Positions 26,447 to 34,965 of a stretch of DNA of 64,000 nt are shown piece after piece. Location: the NCBI GenBank assembly GCA_964386235.1, contig CAYLSH010000001.1, forward strand, positions 55,085 to 119,084, read 5' to 3'. Source of the DNA: RGIG8767 sp964386235 (GTDB lineage: Bacteria; Bacillota; Clostridia; Lachnospirales; Lachnospiraceae). The notes under the pieces were generated by a model. That model was not told the origin of the DNA. It worked only from the letters and a program-made list of their open reading frames with translations, and made no database searches. The translations under genes and the position numbers were made by a program. The stretch's first letter is position 1, and each line of letters starts with the position of its first letter.

Positions 26447-28201
26447 TTAAACGGCATCCGCTCCCTGCTTCTTATACTGTGATTCATAGATCTCACGGTA
26501 TACCTCACAGTTGTCTAACAAGGTCTCGTGCGTACCTTTTCCCACCAGTTTTCCATCATCCAGTACAAGGATCAGATCCGCATGCCGGATGGAAGAAGTT
26601 CTCTGGGATACGATAAATACCGTTGGCTGTCCCGGTAATTCCATAACGGATCTGCGCAGTGCCGCATCCGTTGCATAATCCAGTGCCGAAGAAGAATCAT
26701 CCAGGATCAGGACATTGGGATTGCCTACCAGCGATCTTGCTATGGAAAGCCTTTGTCTCTGTCCGCCGGACAGGTTGCGTCCGTTTTGTTCTACCAAAGC
26801 TCCCAGTCCGCCTTTTTTTTCTACCACATCCTCAGCCTGTGCTGCTCTAACTGCCATCATCAGTTCTTCATCCGTGGCATCTTCTTTTCTCCATTTCAGA
26901 TTGTCCCGGATACTTCCCTTGAATAAGACCGCTTTCTGTAACACAATACTGATCTGCTTTTGCAGTTCTTCCAATTGATATTCCTTTATGTTCTTACCGG
27001 CAATCTTCACTTCCCCGCTTGTTGCGTCATAAAAGCGTGTAAGCAGATGCACAAGGGATGTTTTTCCGCAGCCGGTTCCGCCGATCACGCCAACGGTCTG
27101 ACCTTTTTTTACCGCAAAATCAATATCCGTAAGCGATTCTTCCGAAGATCCGGCATACGTCAGTCCCACATGACGAAAAACAATATAGTCCTCCTCATCT
27201 GCCTCTTTGGCAGCCGGATTCGTTTCTGTCACAAATGACGCTGTTCCGTCTTCCATGGAGGATTCCATCCCAAACACTTCCGAAATACGGTTGGCACTTG
27301 CCAGTGCCTTATTTAAAGTCACGATTAAATTGGCCAGTTTCACCAGTTCCACCAGAATCTGAGACATATAATTATACAGGGCAATGACCTCACCCTGGGT
27401 TAGACTTCCCATCGAAACTTTCAGGGCACCGCAATGGATCAAAAGAACGATTGCGACATTGATCATAACGTAGGTGAGCGGATTCATAAGGCCGGACAGA
27501 CTGCCGGAACGCTTCTGTCTGCTTGTCAGTTCTTCATTTCTCTTCACAAAGTCTGCGATCTCATCTTCTTCCCTGCAAAATGCACGGATCACACGCACAC
27601 CTGCAAGATTCTCCCTTGTATGTAACAACACGACATCCAGTTTTTTCTGTACATCCTTCATCATCGGAATATTGCATGCCATGATCGCAAATACGACAAC
27701 GGACAGTCCCACAATTGCCAATACAAAATACAGGGCACATTTTACATCAATGGTAAATGCCATGACCATTGCGCCAAATACGACAAACGGGGAACGTAAA
27801 AACAGACGCAGGAACATATTGACCCCTGTCTGTGCCTGATTCACATCACTGGTCATCCTCGTAATCATGGTAGAAGTTCCTACCTGATCGATCTCGGTAA
27901 AAGAAAGGCCCATCAAATGCTTGAACAGATGGTGTCTTAATTTCGTCGCAAATCCCACTGCTGCCTTTGCAGAAAAATACTGTGCCGTCACGGCTGCCGA
28001 AAGCCCGATCAGCCCCAGCGCGATCAAAAGCCCGAAATCCCGAAAGAGCAGTCCCTTCTCGTTGCCGGCTATCCCCGTATCAATGATACTGGCGATCACA
28101 AGCGGCACAAACAATTCAAACGATGCTTCTAACATCTTAAACAGTGGTGCTAACACACATTCTTTTTTATAATCCTTTAAATATACAAGGAGTCGTTTCA
28201 T
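26447..28201 (-). CDS. ABC exporter half-transporter (permease-ATPase), first of a pair
   Basis: This 584-residue membrane-ATPase fusion starts MKRLLVYLKDYKKECVLAPL. The transmembrane domain is in the first 310 residues. The nucleotide-binding domain has Walker A GGTGCGKTS, signature LSGGQRQRLSIARSLV and Walker B VLILDDSSSALD, with Asp replacing the usual catalytic Glu. This is the pattern of heterodimeric type IV exporters (MdlA/BmrC-like). It lies 64 bases before the second half-transporter gene. The start at 28201 has AGGAGA at the right distance; an upstream ATG in frame lacks a ribosome site. The substrate is unknown. Confidence 0.88.
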   Translation of the reverse strand: MKRLLVYLKDYKKECVLAPLFKMLEASFELFVPLVIASIIDTGIAGNEKGLLFRDFGLLIALGLIGLSAAVTAQYFSAKAAVGFATKLRHHLFKHLMGLSFTEIDQVGTSTMITRMTSDVNQAQTGVNMFLRLFLRSPFVVFGAMVMAFTIDVKCALYFVLAIVGLSVVVFAIMACNIPMMKDVQKKLDVVLLHTRENLAGVRVIRAFCREEDEIADFVKRNEELTSRQKRSGSLSGLMNPLTYVMINVAIVLLIHCGALKVSMGSLTQGEVIALYNYMSQILVELVKLANLIVTLNKALASANRISEVFGMESSMEDGTASFVTETNPAAKEADEEDYIVFRHVGLTYAGSSEESLTDIDFAVKKGQTVGVIGGTGCGKTSLVHLLTRFYDATSGEVKIAGKNIKEYQLEELQKQISIVLQKAVLFKGSIRDNLKWRKEDATDEELMMAVRAAQAEDVVEKKGGLGALVEQNGRNLSGGQRQRLSIARSLVGNPNVLILDDSSSALDYATDAALRRSVMELPGQPTVFIVSQRTSSIRHADLILVLDDGKLVGKGTHETLLDNCEVYREIYESQYKKQGADAV

Positions 28202-28295
28202 CTTCTTTTCTTCTCCTGCCTTTTCTTTATTTTCCCTTATATTCTCTTCATTTTCAAAATCCAAAGGTAATCATACCACATAAAAGAAAATATAA

Positions 28296-28340
28296 AAAGA
28301 CCTTCGCATAAGAGTATTTTTCTCTCATGCGAAGATCTTT
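28296..28340 (-). terminator. Rho-independent terminator after groL
   Basis: A 19-base stem (one G-T-type and one mismatched position) around a 7-base loop is followed on the minus strand by TTATATTTT. It lies 32 bases past the groL stop codon and separates the chaperonin operon from the ABC exporter genes. Confidence 0.85.
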
Positions 28341-28372
28341 ATTGTTCAACTGCTTGCGATGTTGCGGAGGGA

Positions 28373-29995
28373 TTACATCATACCACCCATTCCGCCACCT
28401 GCCGGCATTGCCGGAGTTTCTTCCTTAATATTAGCCACTACGGATTCTGTTGTTAACAGAGTAGCTGCTACACTGGTTGCATTCTGCAAAGCACTTCTTG
28501 TTACTTTAGCTGGATCTAAGATACCGGCATCCACCATATTTACATATACTTCATTTAAGGCATCAAAACCGACACCGACTTCGGATTCTTTTACTTTATT
28601 GATGATAACAGAACCTTCCAGTCCTGCATTAGCTGCGATGTGGAATAAAGGTGCTTCCAATGCCTTTAATACGATCTGTGCACCTGTCTTTTCATCACCC
28701 TGTAAGGTTTCAGCCAGTTTGGAAACTTCCTTGGATGCATGAATGTATGCAGATCCACCACCGGAAATAATACCTTCTTCTACGGCTGCTCTGGTTGCTG
28801 CCAATGCGTCCTCTAAACGAAGTTTTGCTTCCTTCATTTCGGTTTCTGTTGCAGCACCAACACGGATAACGGCTACACCACCTGCCAGTTTTGCCAGTCT
28901 TTCCTGTAATTTTTCTCTGTCAAAATCAGATGTTGTTTCATCAATCTGTTTCTTGATCTGACCAACACGGGCATCAATTGCTTCCTTGCTGCCGGCACCT
29001 TCTACGATTACCGTATTTTCTTTCTGGATCTTAACAGATTTTGCACGGCCTAACATATCCAGTGTTGTTTCTTTTAAATCCAGACCTAATTCTTCAGAGA
29101 TTACCTGACCGCCTGTTAAAATAGCGATATCCTCTAACATGGCTTTTCTTCTGTCACCATAACCCGGAGCCTTCACTGCTACTACATTAAAGGTACCACG
29201 TAATTTGTTAACGATCAGGGTTGTCAATGCTTCGCCTTCTACATCTTCTGCGATGATCAACAGTTTTGCACCGGACTGTACGATCTGCTCCAGTACCGGA
29301 AGAATCTCCTGAATATTGCTGATCTTCTTATCTGTGATCAGGATGTAGGGATTGTCTAAAACGGCTTCCATTTTTTCCATGTCAGTAGCCATGTAAGCGG
29401 AAATGTAGCCACGGTCAAACTGCATACCTTCAACTAAATCCAGTTCTGTCTGCATGGTCTTGGATTCTTCGATTGTGATAACGCCATCATTGGATACTTT
29501 TTCCATGGCATCTGCCACTAACTGTCCCACTTCATCATCACCGGCTGAGATAGCGGCTACTCTTGCAATATGTTCTTTTCCTTTGATCGTAGAACTCATG
29601 GAAGCGATTGCTTCTACTGCCTTATCCGTTGCTTTTTTCATACCCTTTCTTAAAATGATCGGGTTTGCACCTGCTGCGAGGTTTTTGATTCCTTCATGGA
29701 TCATTGCCTGCGCAAGTACCGTTGCTGTTGTGGTACCGTCTCCGGCAACATCATTTGTCTTGGTTGCTACTTCTTTTACAAGCTGTGCTCCCATATTTTC
29801 AAATGCATCTTCTAATTCAATTTCTTTTGCGATTGTTACACCATCGTTTGTGATCAGTGGAGCACCAAAAGATTTATCCAAAACAACGTTTCTTCCTTTG
29901 GGTCCGATCGTCACTCTTACGGTATCTGCTAATTTATTTACGCCTGCTTCCAATGCGCTGCGGGCTTCTGCTCCATATTTGATTTCCTTTGCCAT
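28373..29995 (-). CDS. groL: Chaperonin GroEL (60 kDa)
   Basis: This is the ATP-dependent folding chamber subunit of 540 residues. It begins MAKEIKYGAEARSALEAGVN and shows VTIGPKGRNVVLDKSFGAP, the ATP loop GDGTTTATVLAQAMI, and the family signature AAVEEGIISGGGSAYI. The C-terminus ends in the flexible GGMGGMM tail. An in-frame ATG two codons upstream is too close to the AGGAGG site; the start at 29995 has proper spacing. It follows groS by 75 bases in the CIRCE-controlled operon. Confidence 0.98.
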   Translation of the reverse strand: MAKEIKYGAEARSALEAGVNKLADTVRVTIGPKGRNVVLDKSFGAPLITNDGVTIAKEIELEDAFENMGAQLVKEVATKTNDVAGDGTTTATVLAQAMIHEGIKNLAAGANPIILRKGMKKATDKAVEAIASMSSTIKGKEHIARVAAISAGDDEVGQLVADAMEKVSNDGVITIEESKTMQTELDLVEGMQFDRGYISAYMATDMEKMEAVLDNPYILITDKKISNIQEILPVLEQIVQSGAKLLIIAEDVEGEALTTLIVNKLRGTFNVVAVKAPGYGDRRKAMLEDIAILTGGQVISEELGLDLKETTLDMLGRAKSVKIQKENTVIVEGAGSKEAIDARVGQIKKQIDETTSDFDREKLQERLAKLAGGVAVIRVGAATETEMKEAKLRLEDALAATRAAVEEGIISGGGSAYIHASKEVSKLAETLQGDEKTGAQIVLKALEAPLFHIAANAGLEGSVIINKVKESEVGVGFDALNEVYVNMVDAGILDPAKVTRSALQNATSVAATLLTTESVVANIKEETPAMPAGGGMGGMM

Positions 29996-30070
29996 ATCCA
30001 TAGCCTCCTGTTTCTTTCTATCAAAATATTATTACCGGCTTAAACTGCCTTTTACCTATACAAGTTTTTC

Positions 30071-30355
30071 TTATGCAATGATTGCTAAAATATCTGACTG
30101 TTTTACAATGATCAATTCTTCGTCATCGATCTTTACTTCTGTTCCTGAGTATTTGGAGTAAATGACCTGATCGCCAACCTTTACTTCCATCTTCACTTCC
30201 TTACCGTCGATCATTCCACCCGGTCCGACTGCAACAACTTCTGCCTGCTGTGGTTTTTCCTTATTCTGTCCCGGAATCACGATTCCTGATTTGGTTGTCT
30301 CTTCTGCAACTAACTGTTTGATTACAACTCTGTCTCCTAATGGTACTAATTTCAT
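30071..30355 (-). CDS. groS: Co-chaperonin GroES (10 kDa)
   Basis: This is the lid of the GroEL chamber, 94 residues. It begins MKLVPLGDRVVIKQLVAEET, contains the mobile loop TTKSGIVIPGQNKEKPQQ and ends VDDEELIIVKQSDILAIIA-like, complete for the family. It is the first gene of the groS-groL operon, with AAGGAGG before the ATG and a CIRCE operator 31 bases upstream. Confidence 0.98.
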   Translation of the reverse strand: MKLVPLGDRVVIKQLVAEETTKSGIVIPGQNKEKPQQAEVVAVGPGGMIDGKEVKMEVKVGDQVIYSKYSGTEVKIDDEELIIVKQSDILAIIA

Positions 30356-30385
30356 AACTATGCCTCCTTATGATTTCTATGTTTG

Positions 30386-30412
30386 TTAGCACTCTTTTTA
30401 ATTGAGTGCTAA
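30386..30412. promoter_or_regulatory. CIRCE element (HrcA operator) of groESL
   Basis: The inverted repeat TTAGCACTC-N9-GAGTGCTAA is a perfect match to the CIRCE consensus. HrcA repressor should bind here and release on heat or misfolding stress. hrcA itself is not in the window. Confidence 0.97.
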
Positions 30413-30422
30413 TTAACCTGCA

Positions 30423-30447
30423 AAAAAAAACGGTGGCCGTTTTTTTT
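30423..30447. promoter_or_regulatory. Hairpin with T-run in the groESL leader
   Basis: AAAAAAAACGG-TGG-CCGTTTTTTTT is a perfect 11-bp stem with a 3-base loop and a T-run on both strands. It lies between the only good promoter (30465-30492) and CIRCE. It may end transcription of the patatin-like gene or attenuate groESL; which one cannot be told from sequence. Confidence 0.55.
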
Positions 30448-30464
30448 CTTGTCTCTGATATATT

Positions 30465-30492
30465 ATTATAGTCAACTGTTTTCTTTTTTCAA
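30465..30492 (-). promoter_or_regulatory. Candidate groESL promoter
   Basis: TTGAAA (30487-30492), 16 bases and TATAAT (30465-30470) are seen on the minus strand, giving a leader of about 100 bases that includes the hairpin and CIRCE. A second, weak promoter closer to CIRCE (TTGCAG-17-TAAAAA) cannot be excluded. Confidence 0.55.
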
Positions 30493-30531
30493 CCCTAAAA
30501 AAATCATTTAATATTTTTTTTAGAAATATGG

Positions 30532-31356
30532 TTATAACGTTTCTACCATAGCTTTGGCATCCTTTACGCCCAGATCATATACTTTTCTTAGTTGCTCTTT
30601 ATCTTTTTCCAGTCGTTTAATCGTAATGGGTTCTGATGGTCTTATCAGGATTACCTTGCCGCTTTTTTCCAGTTCCACAAGTTTTTTTACACTATTATTG
30701 TAATGTTCATGTCTGTGAATCAACTGTTCTTCCAGTGCCGGATACTTATGATACCATAATGAGATCAGACGTTTAGACATCGGTTCTTTTACATAATGAA
30801 TGTCTCTGGTTAATACCACAATAACCCGCTCATATCCCATATCCATAAACTTCTGATAGGGAATACTGTCCACGATACCGCCATCTAAATATTTCTGACC
30901 GTTTATGATGACCGGATGGGACACAAATGGCATGGATGAAGACGCACGCAAAATCTCCATGTCTTCAAAAACACTTTTAACCTGCATGTACTCCGCCTGT
31001 CCGGTCTCCATATTGGTAACCACTGCATAGAGAGGTATCCCTGACTCCATATATGTTTTGTCATCAAATACATCCATCGTCTGCGGAACCGTATAATAGG
31101 CAAATTTCTTATTCACAATATTTCCCGTGGTAAGCAGGGAATACATTCCCATATACTTTTTATTCCCGGCGTATTTCAGATTGTAACGAAGCATTCTGCC
31201 GGGCTGTGCGGAAGGATAATTAACTCCCACCAAAGCGCCCGCCGATACTCCGATGATGCCATCTGCCAAAATCCCTTTTTCCATAAATACATCCAGCACA
31301 CCTGCCGTATACATTCCACGCATACCGCCGCCTTCTAACACAAAACCTGTCTTCAC
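30532..31356 (-). CDS. Patatin-like phospholipase
   Basis: This 274-residue cytosolic or membrane-associated acyl hydrolase has the oxyanion stretch GGGMRGMYTAGVLDVF at residues 9-24, the catalytic Ser in GVSAG near 40, and the Asp of the Ser-Asp dyad in YLDGGIVDSIP. These are the hallmarks of the RssA/YjjU patatin group. The natural lipid substrate is unknown. It follows the HAD hydrolase gene after 36 bases on the same strand and probably ends at or before the hairpin at 30423-30447. Confidence 0.9.
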   Translation of the reverse strand: MKTGFVLEGGGMRGMYTAGVLDVFMEKGILADGIIGVSAGALVGVNYPSAQPGRMLRYNLKYAGNKKYMGMYSLLTTGNIVNKKFAYYTVPQTMDVFDDKTYMESGIPLYAVVTNMETGQAEYMQVKSVFEDMEILRASSSMPFVSHPVIINGQKYLDGGIVDSIPYQKFMDMGYERVIVVLTRDIHYVKEPMSKRLISLWYHKYPALEEQLIHRHEHYNNSVKKLVELEKSGKVILIRPSEPITIKRLEKDKEQLRKVYDLGVKDAKAMVETL

Positions 31357-31392
31357 AACTCTGCCTCCTAAAATAACTCTCCACCTGTTTGT

Positions 31393-32202
31393 TTACAGTA
31401 TATACTCCCGGATCACGTCTGCAAGACCGCAGGCATGATTATCCCGTTTTGTAACCACGTCCGCAAAGGACTTGAGTGCCTCCTCCCCATTGCACATGGC
31501 AACAGAAAGTCCGGCTGCTTCTAACATCGAAAGATCATTTTGCGCATCCCCTGCCGCAATGGAATCTTCTATCGGTATCTGTAAATGTTCACATAAGAAA
31601 CGCAGTCCGTTTCCCTTTCCCGCCTGTTTGGAAAAAATCTCCAGATACATGGGATTGGAAAATACCGTCTGAAGGGTGCTGCCCGTCTTTTCTTCCACCA
31701 GTTTTTTAAAAGCGGCGATCCGTTCATGATCTTCTAAATCAATACACAAAAGTTTATACGGTTCTTTTGTTAAGACCGTAAGGGGATCCTCTGTAAGAAC
31801 AAGGGGCATATGAATCCTCTTTTGGTAAAACGCAATCTCCGCATCCTCCGTTTGTGTAACGATACTCTCATCCGTATAGGTCTGAATATGGATGCCCTGC
31901 TCTTTTGCCAGATTCCACAATTTTTTTACATCCTCATAGGAAACACGCTGTTCTAAGATGGATTCTTTTTTATCACAATCATAAATCAGCGTTCCGTTGT
32001 TGGCAATTACATACATCCCCGGCTGATTGATCCCGGCATCCTTCATCACTTCCAGAATACTGTTTAACGGTCTGCCGGAAGATAATACAAGGATGTGTCC
32101 GGCCGCACACATATCATCCAATGCCTGTTTCATTTCTCCCACAACACGGGAATCATTATTTAATAAAGTGCCGTCCAGATCCGTAAATAAAATCTTTCTC
32201 AT
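31393..32202 (-). CDS. Cof-type HAD-superfamily phosphatase
   Basis: This 269-residue sugar-phosphate phosphatase-like HAD protein has motif I with the nucleophile (FTDLDGTLLN), a C2 cap domain in the middle, and motif IV in AAGDAQNDLSMLEAAGLSVA. The C-terminus is the typical Cof/YidA end (VTKRDNHACGLADVIREYIL). The ATG at 32202 has AGGAGA 8 bases upstream; an ATG two codons earlier is too close to the site. It is flanked by the PHP gene (12 bases upstream) and the patatin-like gene. The substrate cannot be predicted. Confidence 0.9.
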   Translation of the reverse strand: MRKILFTDLDGTLLNNDSRVVGEMKQALDDMCAAGHILVLSSGRPLNSILEVMKDAGINQPGMYVIANNGTLIYDCDKKESILEQRVSYEDVKKLWNLAKEQGIHIQTYTDESIVTQTEDAEIAFYQKRIHMPLVLTEDPLTVLTKEPYKLLCIDLEDHERIAAFKKLVEEKTGSTLQTVFSNPMYLEIFSKQAGKGNGLRFLCEHLQIPIEDSIAAGDAQNDLSMLEAAGLSVAMCNGEEALKSFADVVTKRDNHACGLADVIREYIL

Positions 32203-32214
32203 ATCCATTTTCTC

Positions 32215-33087
32215 CTACTTTGCAAACAGTTCTTCCCGACGCTTTTGTAAGGCAGTCAGGATTTCTTCCGGTACATAGAGTCTGCCATAACCGTTGCCCA
32301 TGGAAAGCCCCGGTTTTGCCTTGCCGTGAAAATCCGAACCCCCGCTTGGCAGAAGACCGTTTTTCTCCGCCAGTCTTCGCATCTGTACTTCCTCCGAAGG
32401 CGTATATGTGCTGTAAATCGCTTCCATGCCAACCAGACCGGCATCTTTGAGCCGATCAATCAGACACTGTAAGCGTTCTTCTCCCATACCGTAAAGCAAA
32501 GGATGCGCCAGTATGGGAATTCCTTTTGCGTTCAAAATCAGTCTGACTCCGTCTTCCGGTGTAATCTTTTCCCTGGGCACAAAGCAGGGCCCACGATCTC
32601 CGATATAACGGTCGAAAGCCTCTTTTAAGGATTTTATATATCCCTTTTTTAGCAGAATCTGTGCATAATGTGCACGGGTAATGACGGAATCCGGAAACTC
32701 TTCCTGCAATTCTTCGTAAGTAAGCGGCAGACCGGCATCCGTTAGTCTCTGACACATTTTCCGATTACGTTCTGTACGGGAATCCACAAATTTCTTTAAT
32801 TTTTCCTTGAAAGCCGGCTGTTCCTTATCAATCAAAAGACCTACGATATGAATATCCTTCCCCTCATACTCCGTGGAAAGTTCAATGCCCGGAATCAGTC
32901 TTATTCCGGAATCTTTGGCAGTTGATAGTGCCTCGTCAATCCCATCCACCGTATCATGATCCGTCAGTGCAAATGCACACAATCCCTTTTTCTTTGCTTC
33001 CAAAACCAAATCAGACGGAGATAAACTTCCGTCTGATCTGTTAGAATGCACATGCAAATCCACACCTTTTGTACTATGCAAATCCAT
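32215..33087 (-). CDS. PHP-domain phosphoesterase (TrpH/YciV-like)
   Basis: This 290-residue metal-dependent phosphoesterase shows the PHP motifs: HVHSNRSDGSLSPSDLV at the N-terminus, FALTDHDTVDGIDEAL, GIELSTEYEGKDIHIVGL, and the C-terminal SGGSDFHGKAKPG. This is the group that includes E. coli RNase AM/YciV, acting on nucleoside bisphosphates or RNA 5' ends. Here the substrate is inferred only by family. It begins 18 bases after the ABC-F gene and runs into the HAD gene, a likely operon. Confidence 0.88.
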   Translation of the reverse strand: MDLHSTKGVDLHVHSNRSDGSLSPSDLVLEAKKKGLCAFALTDHDTVDGIDEALSTAKDSGIRLIPGIELSTEYEGKDIHIVGLLIDKEQPAFKEKLKKFVDSRTERNRKMCQRLTDAGLPLTYEELQEEFPDSVITRAHYAQILLKKGYIKSLKEAFDRYIGDRGPCFVPREKITPEDGVRLILNAKGIPILAHPLLYGMGEERLQCLIDRLKDAGLVGMEAIYSTYTPSEEVQMRRLAEKNGLLPSGGSDFHGKAKPGLSMGNGYGRLYVPEEILTALQKRREELFAK

Positions 33088-33105
33088 GTCCTCTCATTCT
33101 GTTAA

Positions 33106-34749
33106 TTAGTCTTCATCTTCACCCTTTGCCATATCCGCATTATAAACGGTACGTTTTCTTGCCATTTCATCATTTTCCAAGTATTCGTCATAGGTGGTAA
33201 TCTTATCAATCAGGCTTCCGTCCGGAAGAATCTCCATGATACGGTTTGCCGTTGTCTGTACAACCTGATGATCGTGGCAGGAGAACAATTCCACACCCGG
33301 GAATTTGATCATACCCTCATTTAATGCCGTAATGGATTCCATATCCAAATGGTTGGTCGGTTCATCAAATATCAGACAGTTTGCGCCTGAGATCATCATC
33401 TTGGATAAGAGACAACGAACTTTTTCGCCACCGGATAACACTTTTACTTTTTTGACACCATCTTCTCCGGCAAATAACATTCTGCCCAAAAATCCACGCA
33501 CATACGTAACATCTTTGACCGGCGAATAACCAGTCAGCCACTCTGTGATCGTGTAATCATTATTAAATTCATCCGTATTGTCCTTCGGGAAATACGCCTG
33601 TGAGGTGGTTACACCCCATTTATAAGTTCCTTCGTCCGGCTCCATTTCTCCTACTAAGATCTTAAATAAAGTCGTTTTGGCAATTTCATTGCTTCCTACA
33701 AACGCGATCTTATCATCATGTCCTACAATAAAGGAAATATTATCCAGTACCTTTTCCCCGTTGATCGTTTTGCTGATACCCTCCACGGTAAGCACTTCAT
33801 TTCCAATCTCACGATCCGGTCTGAAATCAATATACGGATACTTTCTGCTCGAAGGCTTGATCGTATCCAGTTCGATTTTTTCCAGCGCACGTTTTCTGGA
33901 AGTTGCCTGTTTGGACTTGGAAGCATTCGCTGAGAAACGGGAAATGAATTCCTGTAATTCTTTGATCTTTTCCTCTTTTTTCTTGTTGGCTTCTTTCATC
34001 TGTTTGATAAGAAGCTGGCTGGATTCGTACCAGAAATCATAGTTTCCGGCATATAACTGGATTTTGCCGTAATCAATGTCCGCCGTATGGGTACACACTT
34101 TATTTAAGAAATAACGGTCATGGGAAACCACGATAACCGTATTGTCAAAATTGATCAAAAATTCTTCTAACCAGGCAATCGCATCCAGATCCAAATGGTT
34201 GGTCGGCTCGTCTAACAACAGAATATCCGGATTGCCGAACAATGCTTTTGCAAGCAGGATCTTAACCTTGTCATTACCGGTCAGATCGCTCATCATGGCA
34301 TAATGAAGATCCGTCTCAATGCCCAGACCATTTAAGAGCATGGCAGCATTTGACTCTGCTTCCCATCCATCCATCTCTGCAAATTCTGCTTCCAGTTCAC
34401 TGGCACGGATTCCGTCTTCGTCCGTGAAATCTTCTTTTGCATAAATGGCATCTTTTTCTTTCATAATATCGTAAAGACGCTTATTACCCAGGATTACCGT
34501 ATCCATAACGGTATAGGCATCGTATTTAAAGTGATCCTGTTCCAAAAAGGACAGACGCTGCCCCGGTGTGATCACAATATCACCATTGGTTGTCTCAAGC
34601 TGACCGGATAATATCTTCAAAAATGTGGATTTACCCGCACCGTTGGCTCCTATCAGACCATAGCAGTTACCTTCTGTAAATTTAATGTTAACCTCTTCAA
34701 AAAGAGCCTTCTTCCCTACCCTGAATGTTACGTTGTTTGCACTGATCAT
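33106..34749 (-). CDS. ABC-F family ATPase, YkpA/YbiT type
   Basis: This soluble protein of 547 residues has two ATP-binding cassettes joined by a charged linker and no membrane part. The first cassette has Walker A GANGAGKST and LLDEPTNHLDLDAIAWLEEF. The linker includes SRFSANASKSKQATSRKRAL. The second cassette has a degenerate P-loop (GSNEIAKTT) and a good Walker B (LIFDEPTNHLDMES). ABC-F proteins act on the ribosomal E site to rescue or tune translation; this subtype is not a known antibiotic-resistance group. It has its own promoter and probably leads the PHP-HAD-patatin genes. Confidence 0.9.
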   Translation of the reverse strand: MISANNVTFRVGKKALFEEVNIKFTEGNCYGLIGANGAGKSTFLKILSGQLETTNGDIVITPGQRLSFLEQDHFKYDAYTVMDTVILGNKRLYDIMKEKDAIYAKEDFTDEDGIRASELEAEFAEMDGWEAESNAAMLLNGLGIETDLHYAMMSDLTGNDKVKILLAKALFGNPDILLLDEPTNHLDLDAIAWLEEFLINFDNTVIVVSHDRYFLNKVCTHTADIDYGKIQLYAGNYDFWYESSQLLIKQMKEANKKKEEKIKELQEFISRFSANASKSKQATSRKRALEKIELDTIKPSSRKYPYIDFRPDREIGNEVLTVEGISKTINGEKVLDNISFIVGHDDKIAFVGSNEIAKTTLFKILVGEMEPDEGTYKWGVTTSQAYFPKDNTDEFNNDYTITEWLTGYSPVKDVTYVRGFLGRMLFAGEDGVKKVKVLSGGEKVRCLLSKMMISGANCLIFDEPTNHLDMESITALNEGMIKFPGVELFSCHDHQVVQTTANRIMEILPDGSLIDKITTYDEYLENDEMARKRTVYNADMAKGEDED

Positions 34750-34799
34750 TATAAAACCTCATATTTCCTATGTTTTCTATATTTTAAGTCACAAAACTT

Positions 34800-34827
34800 A
34801 TTATACATAAAAGAGCGTTTTTTTCAA
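34800..34827 (-). promoter_or_regulatory. ABC-F gene promoter
   Basis: TTGAAA (34822-34827), 16 bases and TATAAT (34800-34805) on the minus strand, about 50 bases before the ATG. Confidence 0.6.
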
Positions 34828-34840
34828 GAAAAATCGGCGG

Positions 34841-34869
34841 TGTACCATTTTTTGTACCATTCCTGTACA
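34841..34869. promoter_or_regulatory. Three phased TGTACC/A repeats upstream of the GGDEF-AraC operon
   Basis: TGTACC, TGTACC and TGTACA start at 34841, 34853 and 34864, 12 and 11 bases apart, so on one face of the helix. The outer pair can also be read as an inverted repeat (GGTGTAC and GTACACC). They end 25 bases before the -35 of the plus-strand promoter, a good place for an activator such as the AraC protein of this operon. Confidence 0.45.
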
Positions 34870-34894
34870 CCTTTCGCTTTTCCCTTTTTCCATC

Positions 34895-34923
34895 TTGCAA
34901 TTATATCCATGGAATTGTAAAAT
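34895..34923 (+). promoter_or_regulatory. Promoter of the GGDEF-AraC operon
   Basis: TTGCAA (34895-34900), 17 bases and TAAAAT (34918-34923), followed by a leader of about 35 bases and a GGTGG ribosome site. Confidence 0.6.
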
Positions 34924-34965
34924 ATGACTATATATACGAAATTCCGATGAAAGGTGGTAACCACT

